Source: Ornithinimicrobium sp. (lineage in GTDB: Bacteria > Actinomycetota > Actinomycetes > Actinomycetales > Dermatophilaceae). Taken from it: a stretch of DNA of 6,207 nucleotides. Position numbers and translations under genes: made by a program. The stretch is from NCBI GenBank assembly GCA_030145965.1, contig JASKZT010000020.1, forward strand, positions 1 to 6,207, read 5' to 3'. Under the pieces are notes generated by a model that made no database searches, was not told the origin of the DNA, and worked only from the letters and a program-made list of their open reading frames with translations. This document shows positions 1 through 5,803 of the stretch, piece by piece (position 1 is the first letter of the stretch; each line of letters starts with the position of its first letter).

Positions 1-751
1 CGCCGCCCCCGTCGCGGTCCTCGCCCTCGCTCTGCCGCTGGCCCTCGGCACCCTCCCCGCGGCCGCCGCGCCGGACCCGTTCGTCTACGACGCGCTGGGT
101 GACTCCTACGCCGCCGGCTTCGGCGTGGCGCCGGGCCAGGCCCACCCCTTCGTCCTCGACGGTCGGATGCGGATCGAGCTCGACGACCAGGCGGCCGTCA
201 ACGGCGCCCGGATCCGGGACCTGCCGGCCCAGCTGGCCGCGGTGGGTCCTGAGACCGACCTCGTCACCCTCTCGATCGGCGGCAACGACGTCGGCTGGGG
301 CACCGCGGTCGGGGGCTGCGTCACCGGCACCGACCTGCAGTGCACGCAGGCGCTCGGGTTCTCGCTCCTCCTCGTCCAGGCGCTGCCCGGTGCGCTGGAC
401 CAGGCCTACGCACAGGTGCGGGCCGCCGCCCCCGAGGCGCACGTCGTCGTCACCGGCTACCCCCGTCTGTTCTCGCCCGAGCACGGCGCCTACCTCAACG
501 CCTCCCCCGAGGAGCAGGTCCGGCTCAACGCCGCCGCGGACCAGCTCAACGCGGTCCTGGCCGCCGCCGCGGCGCGGGCGGGCTTCCAGTTCGTCGACGT
601 CACCGACCGCTTCGTGGACCACGGCGTCAACGCGCCGGACGCGTGGATCGGCGGCATCGGCGACCCCGAGCTCTTCCATCCCACCGTCAAGGGTCAGCAC
701 GCCTACGGCGTCGCCCTGCGGGCCGCGATCCGACCCTCCGACCTGCGCTGA
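1..751 (+). CDS. Secreted SGNH/GDSL-family hydrolase, 5' end missing
   Basis: This is the 3' part of a gene for an exported SGNH (GDSL) esterase/lipase-type hydrolase. The frame is open from base 2 with no credible start inside the window, so the true start lies to the left; 249 residues are visible. The first ~23 visible residues are hydrophobic and Ala/Leu-rich and end in an Ala run, as in the core and cleavage region of a signal peptide. Family blocks are present in order, numbered from the first visible codon: GDSYAAG (nucleophile Ser35), a Gly in NGAR (Gly68), SIGGNDVGW (Asn95), and DPELFHP (Asp221 and His226 of the triad). All expected catalytic residues are therefore present. The stretch between blocks I and II is short and has no Cys; the only two Cys seen are at 106 and 114. 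Substrate cannot be read from sequence. It ends in TGA 7 bp from the stop of the convergent PhzF-family gene. Confidence 0.9.
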   Translation, partial: AAPVAVLALALPLALGTLPAAAAPDPFVYDALGDSYAAGFGVAPGQAHPFVLDGRMRIELDDQAAVNGARIRDLPAQLAAVGPETDLVTLSIGGNDVGWGTAVGGCVTGTDLQCTQALGFSLLLVQALPGALDQAYAQVRAAAPEAHVVVTGYPRLFSPEHGAYLNASPEEQVRLNAAADQLNAVLAAAAARAGFQFVDVTDRFVDHGVNAPDAWIGGIGDPELFHPTVKGQHAYGVALRAAIRPSDLR

Positions 752-763
752 GGGGCGCTCAGC
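747..763. terminator. Small hairpin across both stop codons of a convergent pair
   Basis: A perfect 6-bp stem (GCTGAG, 5-nt loop, CTCAGC) pairs the TGA of the SGNH hydrolase gene (749-751) with the TGA of the PhzF-family gene (759-761, minus strand). There is no T-tract on either side, so it is not a classical intrinsic terminator. It could be a weak bidirectional stop, or simply follow from two converging genes both ending in nGC TGA. No other terminator candidate fits in the 7-bp gap. Confidence 0.25.
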
Positions 764-1655
764 CGAGCAGCACCTCGCCGCGGACCGTCGTCGCCGCCGT
801 CCCGCCCACCCAGACCTGGCGCTCGGCCTGCTCGACCCAGAGGCGCCCCTGCCGGCGCAGGCGGGTGCCCTGCCCCGCGACGTAGCGCACGGGCAGCCGA
901 CCGGCCTCGATGAGCCACTGCGCCAGGCCGGCGTTGAGGCTGCCCGTGACCGGGTCCTCGACGAGGAGTGCGCCGTCGCGGAAGAACGCGCGGACCTCGA
1001 CGTCCCGGCCGGCCGCGGCCGCGTCGGACCAGCGACCCAGCACGCCCAGCGCGAGACCGAGGGCACCCCCGGTCCCGTCGGGTGCGAAGTGCTCGGCCAC
1101 CGGCTCGACGGCGAGCACCGCCTCGGCGTCGGCGAGCTCCACGCCGATCCACCCCGGCCCGTTGTCGACCCAGGCCATCGCCACGACGTCGTCCTCGCGC
1201 AGGCCCAGGGCGGCGAGGACGCGCGAGCGGTCCTGCGGCGCCACCTCGCCGGAGCGCAGGAGCGGCGGCGCGGCGAAGGCCAGGCGCGGCTCGCGCCGGA
1301 CGGGGACGAGGCCGGCGGCGCACTCCTGGACGACCACGTCGTCCCGCGCCGGCACGCCCCCGGCCTCGAGCCAGGCGTGCGCCGTGCCGAGCGTGGGGTG
1401 CCCGGCGAAGGGCAGCTCGCCAGCGGGCGTGAAGATCCGCACGCGGTAGTCGGCCCCGGGTCGGGTGGGCGGGAGCAGGAACGTGGTCTCGGACAGGTTG
1501 GTCCAGCGGGCGAAGGCCGCCAGCGTCTCCTCGCCGAGCTCCTCGGCGTCGTGGACGACGGCCAGCGGGTTGCCCGACAGCCCGTCGCCCTGCGGCGGGC
1601 CGAAGACGTCGACCTGGGTGAAGCGTCGGGGGCGGTGGCGGCTCGTGTCGTCCAT
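759..1655 (-). CDS. PhzF-family (phenazine biosynthesis-like) isomerase/epimerase fold protein
   Basis: A 298-residue protein of the PhzF family, which share a diaminopimelate-epimerase-like fold with two similar halves. Family signatures are clear: SGNPLAVV (27-34), LSETTFL with the conserved catalytic Glu56, FAGHPTLG (83-90), and EDPVTGS (233-239) followed by a GQG at 261-263. The length is normal for the family. PhzF itself isomerises a phenazine precursor, but most homologues have no known substrate and no phenazine genes are visible, so a phenazine role is not supported. I chose the ATG at 1655 because GGGGAGG (1665-1671) lies 9 nt upstream. An in-frame ATG at 1664 would touch that site. 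It follows thrB by 17 bp on the same strand and is probably the last gene of a thrC-thrB-PhzF transcript. The frame stays open upstream through thrB, but the codons there are a shadow of thrB. Confidence 0.9.
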   Translation of the reverse strand: MDDTSRHRPRRFTQVDVFGPPQGDGLSGNPLAVVHDAEELGEETLAAFARWTNLSETTFLLPPTRPGADYRVRIFTPAGELPFAGHPTLGTAHAWLEAGGVPARDDVVVQECAAGLVPVRREPRLAFAAPPLLRSGEVAPQDRSRVLAALGLREDDVVAMAWVDNGPGWIGVELADAEAVLAVEPVAEHFAPDGTGGALGLALGVLGRWSDAAAAGRDVEVRAFFRDGALLVEDPVTGSLNAGLAQWLIEAGRLPVRYVAGQGTRLRRQGRLWVEQAERQVWVGGTAATTVRGEVLLG

Positions 1656-1664
1656 GGCCCCCAT

Positions 1665-1671
1665 CCTCCCC
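1665..1671 (-). promoter_or_regulatory. Ribosome binding site that decides the PhzF-family start
   Basis: On the minus strand this reads GGGGAGG. It abuts the ATG at 1664 with no spacer but sits 9 nt from the in-frame ATG at 1655, so the second ATG is the more likely start. It lies between the thrB stop (1673-1675) and the gene. Confidence 0.6.
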
Positions 1672-1672
1672 G

Positions 1673-2608
1673 TCAGAGGACGCGCAGGCCCTCCTGCGGC
1701 ACGCCGGGGGTCAGCACGCGCCAGCCCCGGCCCCACGAGCGCGCCTCGGCGACGACGGCGGGGGCCAGCTCCGCGGTGGTCAGGCAGAGGGCCGTGGGGC
1801 CCGCACCCGACACGACCGCGGCGTGGCCCAGCCCACGGAGGGTGTCCACGGCCCCCATCGTCACCGGGTAGACCCCGCGCCGCTGCTCCTGGTGCAGCCA
1901 GTCCTGGGTGGCGTCGAGCAGCAGCGTGGGGTCGCCGGTCAGGGCGTGCACGAGCAGCGCCGCCCGCCCAGCCTGCTGCACCGCCTCCGGCCGCGCCACG
2001 TGCGGGGCGAGCACCGCGCGGGCCGCGGCGGTGTCGACGCGCTCCCCCGCGGGCACGAGGACGACCGGGACGACGTCGGGGTGGAGCGCCGGGCGCGCCG
2101 TGCGCACGACCCGGGGCGAGGGCATCCACGACAGCGTCAGCCCACCGTGGACCGACGCGGAGGAGTTGTCGGGGTGCCCCTCCGCGATGCCGGCGTGGGT
2201 GTTGACCAGGCCGAGGTCGGCCTCGGTCAGCCCGCCGCCGCGGGCGAGGGCGAAGCCGAGCCCCAGCCCGCCGACGATGGCCGCCGCCGAGGAGCCGAGC
2301 CCGGCGGACATCGGGATGGTGTTGCGGCAGGTCAGGCGCAGCCCGTAGCCGTCGAGCCAACCCGTGCCGCACGCCTCGAGGGCTTCCCGCACGCGGGCGG
2401 CGACGAGGTGCGTGGCGTCGCGGGGCAGGTCCGCCGCGCCCTCGCCCTCGAGGACGACGTCCAGCCCGGCGCCCTCGGGCAGCACCTCGAGCGCGTACTC
2501 GTCCTCCAGCCCCAGGGCGAGGCCGACCGCGTCGAACCCGGGGCCGAGGTTGGCGGTGCTGGCGGGCACGGCGACCCGCACCTGCCGGCCGGGCACCGGG
2601 GCGGCCAT
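1673..2608 (-). CDS. thrB: Homoserine kinase
   Basis: Homoserine kinase phosphorylates L-homoserine with ATP to O-phospho-L-homoserine, the substrate of the threonine synthase encoded just upstream. The 311-residue protein is a GHMP-superfamily kinase of normal length. Visible motifs are VAVPASTANLGPGFDAVGLA near the N-terminus (12-31), the ATP-binding IPMSAGLGSSAAA (98-110), the conserved EGHPDN (143-148), and the C-terminal GHMP motif VVSGAGPTAL (265-274). The ATG at 2606-2608 overlaps the thrC stop by one base (TGATG), with GGAG 2 nt before the ATG inside the end of thrC. This arrangement implies translational coupling. No regulatory sequence of its own is seen. The cytoplasmic enzyme works directly with ThrC. 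In many actinobacteria hom precedes thrC-thrB; here it does not. Confidence 0.97.
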   Translation of the reverse strand: MAAPVPGRQVRVAVPASTANLGPGFDAVGLALGLEDEYALEVLPEGAGLDVVLEGEGAADLPRDATHLVAARVREALEACGTGWLDGYGLRLTCRNTIPMSAGLGSSAAAIVGGLGLGFALARGGGLTEADLGLVNTHAGIAEGHPDNSSASVHGGLTLSWMPSPRVVRTARPALHPDVVPVVLVPAGERVDTAAARAVLAPHVARPEAVQQAGRAALLVHALTGDPTLLLDATQDWLHQEQRRGVYPVTMGAVDTLRGLGHAAVVSGAGPTALCLTTAELAPAVVAEARSWGRGWRVLTPGVPQEGLRVL

Positions 2609-3702
2609 CACTCCAGGCCCAGCGCCGCCGCGGCGCTCATGACGTCGACGCTCACCCGCACCGGCTCGAGGTCGGAGCCGTCGGCCGTGCGCAGCGCCCA
2701 CCCCGGGTCCTTGAGGCCGTGCCCCGTCACCGTGCAGACGACGGTCGCGCCGGCCGGCACCAGCCCGGCCTCGTGCTGCTGGAGCAGGCCCGCCACCGAG
2801 GCCGCCGACGCGGGCTCGACGAAGATGCCCTCGCGGGAGGAGAGCAGCCGGTGGGCGGTGAGGATCTGCTCGTCGGTGACGGCGTCGATCACCCCGCCCG
2901 ACTCGTCCCGGGCGGCCTCGGCCTGGCGCCAGGAGGCGGGGTTGCCGATGCGGATCGCGGTGGCGATGGTGTCGGGGTCGGCGACGGGGTGGCCGAGCAC
3001 GAGCGGTGCGGCGCCCGCGGCCTGGAAGCCCCACATCCGCGGCCTCCGGGTCGCCACGGCCACGCCCCCGGCACCCGGGGCACCGGGGTCGGCGTACTCG
3101 CCGTAGCCCTGCCAGTAGGCGGTGATGTTGCCCGCGTTGCCCACCGGCAGGCAGTGGATGTCGGGGGCGTCGCCCAGGGCGTCGACCACCTCGAAGGCCG
3201 CGGTCTTCTGACCCTCGATCCGCGCCGGGTTGACCGAGTTCACCAGCTCGACGGGGTAGGCCTCGGCCAGCTTGCGGGCCAGGTCGAGGCAGTCGTCGAA
3301 GTTGCCGTCGACCTGGATGAGCGTCGCCCCGTGGGCCACCGCCTGGGACAGCTTGCCCATCGCGATCCTGCCCTCGGGCACGAGCACGCCGCAGGCCATG
3401 CCGGCCTTGGTCGCGTAGGCCGCCGCGCTGGCGCTCGTGTTGCCCGTCGAGGCGCAGAGGACCGCCTTCGCGCCCTGCCGGGCGGCGTCGGAGATCGCGG
3501 CGGTCATGCCCCGGTCCTTGAACGACCCGGTGGGGTTGAGCCCTTCGTACTTGACGTGCACCCGGGCGCCGGTGAGGCGGGACAGGTGCTCGGCAGGGAT
3601 GAGGGGCGTGCCGCCCTCGCGCAGCGTCACGACGCGCTCGGTGACGGACGGGGGCAGACGGTCGGCGTACTCGGCGATCACGCCGCGCCACTGGTGCGCC
3701 AT
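2608..3702 (-). CDS. thrC: Threonine synthase, PLP-dependent
   Basis: Converts O-phospho-L-homoserine to L-threonine with release of phosphate, the last step of threonine synthesis. The 364-residue protein belongs to the short bacterial fold-type II class. Evidence: [12 protein letters not shown] (55-66) with the PLP-binding Lys62, [13 protein letters not shown] (85-97), the phosphate-binding loop [12 protein letters not shown] (186-197), and [11 protein letters not shown] (323-333). The ATG at 3702 is preferred over the in-frame ATG at 3708 because GGAGG (3709-3713) is 6 nt from the former and touches the latter, and because MAHQWRG is the N-terminus I expect for actinobacterial ThrC. Residues 204-220, between GEY and PRM, form an Ala/Gly/Pro-rich stretch that seems about 8 residues longer than usual. 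It is the first gene of the thrC-thrB-PhzF set and diverges from the carD-like gene. Confidence 0.97.
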   Translation of the reverse strand: MAHQWRGVIAEYADRLPPSVTERVVTLREGGTPLIPAEHLSRLTGARVHVKYEGLNPTGSFKDRGMTAAISDAARQGAKAVLCASTGNTSASAAAYATKAGMACGVLVPEGRIAMGKLSQAVAHGATLIQVDGNFDDCLDLARKLAEAYPVELVNSVNPARIEGQKTAAFEVVDALGDAPDIHCLPVGNAGNITAYWQGYGEYADPGAPGAGGVAVATRRPRMWGFQAAGAAPLVLGHPVADPDTIATAIRIGNPASWRQAEAARDESGGVIDAVTDEQILTAHRLLSSREGIFVEPASAASVAGLLQQHEAGLVPAGATVVCTVTGHGLKDPGWALRTADGSDLEPVRVSVDVMSAAAALGLE

Positions 3703-3708
3703 GGGCAT

Positions 3709-3713
3709 CCTCC
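3709..3713 (-). promoter_or_regulatory. Ribosome binding site that decides the thrC start
   Basis: The minus strand reads GGAGG here. Spacing is zero to the ATG at 3708 and 6 nt to the ATG at 3702, favouring 3702. The site directly abuts the downstream arm of the inverted repeat at 3714-3740, so folding of the leader could affect its accessibility. Confidence 0.6.
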
Positions 3714-3740
3714 GGTCCTGCTGCTGGGCTGGGCAGGACC
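3714..3740. promoter_or_regulatory. Perfect 8-bp inverted repeat in the thrC leader (operator or RNA hairpin)
   Basis: GGTCCTGC (3714-3721) and GCAGGACC (3733-3740) are exact reverse complements separated by 11 nt, with arm centres 19 bp apart. The element lies between the candidate thrC -10 and the thrC ribosome binding site. As DNA it has the size and place of a repressor operator over the transcription start. As RNA it would be an 8-bp stem ending at the base next to GGAGG. If the -10 at 3742-3747 is right, transcription starts inside the upstream arm, which favours a DNA operator. The binding protein is unknown. Confidence 0.4.
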
Positions 3741-3741
3741 A

Positions 3742-3747
3742 AGGGTA
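3742..3747 (-). promoter_or_regulatory. Candidate -10 element for the thrC operon
   Basis: The minus strand reads TACCCT, which fits the actinobacterial TAnnnT pattern. Initiation about 7 nt downstream would give a leader of roughly 33 nt before the thrC ATG at 3702. No good -35 is seen at 17 bp upstream. Tentative. Confidence 0.3.
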
Positions 3748-3765
3748 TGCCGTGGGGCGACGGAC

Positions 3766-3793
3766 CCGACCAGGTGCCGTGGTCTGGGATACT
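3766..3793 (+). promoter_or_regulatory. Candidate promoter of the carD-like gene, possibly leaderless
   Basis: GATACT at 3788-3793 resembles a -10, and CCGACC at 3766-3771 (sharing GAC with TTGAC) is a weak -35 with a 16-bp spacer. The -10 ends 7 nt before the ATG at 3801, so transcription could start at the A of the start codon and give a leaderless mRNA. GGGAGG at 3794-3799 looks like a ribosome binding site but is only 1 nt from the ATG, too close for normal use, which also fits leaderless initiation. Confidence 0.4.
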
Positions 3794-3800
3794 GGGAGGT

Positions 3801-4331
3801 ATGCGGTTCACCACCGACCAGATGGTCGTCCACCCCCACCACGGTCCCGCCCGGGTCACCGGGCTCTTCACCCGGCCCGTCCGCGGCGAGGAGGTGCACT
3901 ACGTGCAGCTGACGGTCCGCCACCGCGAGCTGGAGCTGTCGCTCCCGGTCGAGAAGGCCAACGAGCTGGGGGTCCGCCCGCTCCTGGGCGCCGAGGAGGT
4001 CGGCGCCCTCTTCGCACGTCTCGTCGCCGAGTCCGGCTTCCAGGAGACGCAGTGGTCGCGTCGCATCAAGCAGGACGTCGACCGGCTCAACTCCGGCGAC
4101 GCGCTGGTCGTGGCCGCGCTCGTGCGCGACCTCCTGCGCCGCGAGCGTGACAAGGGCCTCTCGCTCGGCGAGCGCGACCTCCTGCGTGACGCCCGCCGCC
4201 CGGTCGTCGAGGAGCTGAGCATCGTCCTCGGGCAGACCGAGGAGGACACCCTGGCGGTCGTCAGGGCCGCGGCGCTGGACGGGGTGCTGCCCGACCTCGG
4301 CGCCGACGGCACCCTGCGCACCGCCAGCTGA
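3801..4331 (+). CDS. CarD/CdnL-family RNA polymerase-binding transcription regulator
   Basis: A 176-residue CarD-family protein. CarD binds the RNA polymerase beta subunit through its N-terminal Tudor-like domain and stabilises the open promoter complex, mainly at rRNA and other housekeeping promoters. The sequence aligns without gaps to my memory of Mycobacterium tuberculosis CarD (162 residues) through residue 90. It shares VVxPHHG (9-15), Arg25 of the polymerase contact, and WSRR (85-88) with the DNA-wedging Trp85. Position 47, Arg in the mycobacterial protein and also a polymerase contact, is Ser here. The C-terminal helical domain (about 98-165) is followed by a tail that makes the protein about 14 residues longer. 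The ATG at 3801 is chosen because [10 protein letters not shown] matches the family N-terminus. The ispD/ispF neighbours I expect for carD are absent, so this may be a paralogue. It converges on rdgB with a 24-bp gap. Confidence 0.9.
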   Translation: MRFTTDQMVVHPHHGPARVTGLFTRPVRGEEVHYVQLTVRHRELELSLPVEKANELGVRPLLGAEEVGALFARLVAESGFQETQWSRRIKQDVDRLNSGDALVVAALVRDLLRRERDKGLSLGERDLLRDARRPVVEELSIVLGQTEEDTLAVVRAAALDGVLPDLGADGTLRTAS

Positions 4332-4360
4332 CGCCGGCCGCCCGGCCCGCCGCGCTCAGC
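4327..4360. terminator. Possible nested hairpin between carD-like gene and rdgB
   Basis: The 24-bp gap between the convergent stops is pure G/C. GCCGG (4333-4337) and CCGGC (4342-4346) can form a 5-bp stem with a 4-nt loop. GCTGA (4327-4331) and TCAGC (4356-4360), which contain the two stop codons, can pair outside it. No T-tract is present, so termination here is only a possibility. Confidence 0.25.
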
Positions 4361-5009
4361 CGAGCAGCGCGGTGATGTCCTCGGCGATGGCGCGGAAGGC
4401 CTCGCCCCGGTGGGAGACCGCGTGCTTCTCGGCGCTCGTGTGCTCGCCGAGCGTGCGCCCGTCCGGGCGCTGGAGCAGCGGGTCGTAGCCGAAGCCGTGC
4501 GCCCCCCGCGGGGCCCGGGCGACGACCCCCGTGCACCGCCCCTCGCGGACGACCTCCTGCCCGGTCGTCCCGGCCTCCTCGCCCGGCAGCACGAGCGCGG
4601 CGGCGCAGACGAAGGCCGCCCCCCGGTGCTCGTCGGGCACGTCGGAGAGCTGGGCCAGCAGGAGCACGTTGTTGGCGACGTCCTTCTCGGTGCCGGTGGC
4701 CTGCGCCAGCGGGCCGGACCACCGCGCGGAGAAGACGCCGGGCGCCCCGCCGAGGACGTCGACGGCCAGCCCGGAGTCGTCGGCGAGCGCGGGCAGGCCC
4801 GTCCGCGCCGCGGCATACCGGGCCTTGAGCAGCGCGTTGTCGGCGAAGGTCACGCCGGACTCGACGACGTCCTCGAGCCCGGGGAAGGCGTCGAGGCCGA
4901 CCAGGTGGACGCCGGCGCGGCGCAGCGCCTCGTCGAGGATGTCGCGCAGCTCGACGACCTTGTGCGCGTTGCGGGTGGCGAGGACGAGCCGACGGTCGCC
5001 GTTCACCAC
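4356..5009 (-). CDS. rdgB: RdgB/HAM1-family dITP/XTP pyrophosphatase
   Basis: Hydrolyses non-canonical purine nucleotides (dITP, ITP, XTP) to the monophosphate and pyrophosphate, keeping deaminated bases out of DNA and RNA. The 217-residue protein shows the family motifs in order: [14 protein letters not shown] (8-21, substrate-binding N-terminal motif), [13 protein letters not shown] (51-63), [12 protein letters not shown] (75-86, with acidic Asp77/Asp78), HGFGYDPLL (171-179) and SHRGEAF (199-205, base recognition). Two GTG codons are possible starts: 5009, with AGGG 9 nt upstream, and 5006, which makes the classic GTGA overlap with the rph stop (5003-5005). I list 5009; the two differ by one residue. 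Overlap with rph indicates co-transcription and coupling, the usual actinobacterial rph-rdgB order. It is the last gene of its set. Confidence 0.95.
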   Translation of the reverse strand: MVNGDRRLVLATRNAHKVVELRDILDEALRRAGVHLVGLDAFPGLEDVVESGVTFADNALLKARYAAARTGLPALADDSGLAVDVLGGAPGVFSARWSGPLAQATGTEKDVANNVLLLAQLSDVPDEHRGAAFVCAAALVLPGEEAGTTGQEVVREGRCTGVVARAPRGAHGFGYDPLLQRPDGRTLGEHTSAEKHAVSHRGEAFRAIAEDITALLG

Positions 5010-5803
5010 GTGGGAGGACCCTGGTCGAGGTCGGCGCCGGCCTCGTGGGCGACCGAGCCGCCCATGTCGTCGGCGCCGAAGGCCGCCTCCTGGCGGGCGG
5101 TCAGCTCGGCGCAGCCCTCGGCGGCGACGTCGAGGAGCACGTCGAGCAGCTCACGCTCGAAGGGCACGCCCTCGGCGGTGCCCTGCACCTCGACGAAGCG
5201 GCCGTCACCGGTCATGACGACGTTCATGTCCGTGTCGACGGCCACGTCCTCCTCGTAGTCGAGGTCGAGGATCGCCTCGCCCTCGAGGAGGCCGACGCTC
5301 ACCGCGCAGACCGACCCGGTGATCGGCTCGGCGCCCTGCGGGATGAGCCCCTGGGCGCGGGCGGACTCGACGGCGTCGACGAGCGCGACGTAGGCGCCGG
5401 TGATGGCCGCGGTGCGGGTGCCGCCGTCGGCCTGGAGGACGTCGCAGTCCAGGTGGATGGTGTTCTCCCCCAGGGCGTCGAGGTCGACGACCGCGCGCAG
5501 CGAGCGGCCGATGAGGCGGCTGATCTCGTGGGTGCGGCCGCCGATGCGGCCCTTGACCGACTCGCGGCCAGAGCGGGTGTGCGTGGCGCGCGGCAGCATC
5601 GCGTACTCCGCCGTCGTCCAGCCCTTGCCGCTGCCCTTGCGCCAGCGCGGCACCCCCGCCTCGAACGACGCGGCGCACAGCACCCGGGTGCGGCCGAACT
5701 CGACGAGCACGCTGCCCTCGGCGTGGTCGAGCCAGTTGCGGGTGATGCGGATCTCGCGCAGGTGGTCGGGGGCACGGCCGTCGTGGCGGCTACCGGTCGT
5801 CAT
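5003..5803 (-). CDS. rph: Ribonuclease PH
   Basis: Phosphate-dependent 3'-to-5' exoribonuclease that trims the 3' ends of tRNA precursors and other RNAs, normally as a hexamer. The 266-residue protein is a little longer than the usual ~240-250, with a short polar C-terminal tail. It carries R(5-10)HDGR at the N-terminus, [20 protein letters not shown] (85-104) with Arg90 as a probable phosphate-site residue, [20 protein letters not shown] (118-137) with Arg130, and [20 protein letters not shown] (180-199), which holds the acidic active-site cluster. The ATG at 5803 is the natural family start (M..GSRHDGR). There is no clear ribosome binding site before it, but TACGCT lies 7 nt upstream (leaderless candidate). 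The upstream membrane-protein gene overlaps its start by 14 nt, and rdgB overlaps its end. Confidence 0.97.
   Translation of the reverse strand: MTTGSRHDGRAPDHLREIRITRNWLDHAEGSVLVEFGRTRVLCAASFEAGVPRWRKGSGKGWTTAEYAMLPRATHTRSGRESVKGRIGGRTHEISRLIGRSLRAVVDLDALGENTIHLDCDVLQADGGTRTAAITGAYVALVDAVESARAQGLIPQGAEPITGSVCAVSVGLLEGEAILDLDYEEDVAVDTDMNVVMTGDGRFVEVQGTAEGVPFERELLDVLLDVAAEGCAELTARQEAAFGADDMGGSVAHEAGADLDQGPPTW

Noticed and set aside
755..771. A 17-bp string at the end of the PhzF-family gene recurs exactly at the end of rdgB (4352-4368).
   Set aside because: Both proteins end in Leu-Leu-Gly followed by TGA, with the same preferred codons, so the match comes mainly from coding sequence; it does not extend and no mobile element is nearby.
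99..1871. Long plus-strand open frame of about 590 codons.
   Set aside because: It is low-complexity Arg/Pro/Ser shadow sequence overlapping the SGNH gene and antisense to PhzF and thrB; long spurious frames are expected at this GC content.
759..2372. A frame open from thrB into the PhzF-family gene, suggesting a fused ThrB-PhzF protein.
   Set aside because: The part over thrB is Arg/Pro/Ala-rich shadow translation; thrB in its own frame has all GHMP motifs and its own stop before the PhzF start.
3747..3800. Possible N-terminal extension of the CarD-like protein from an upstream ATG at 3747.
   Set aside because: The extension crosses the candidate promoter and does not resemble the family; the ATG at 3801 gives the expected CarD N-terminus and places Trp85 at the family position.
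2719..3912. Long plus-strand frame antisense to thrC that runs into the carD-like gene.
   Set aside because: The composition (Gly/Val/Asp/His-rich antisense pattern) has no recognisable domain, and thrC on the other strand is certain.
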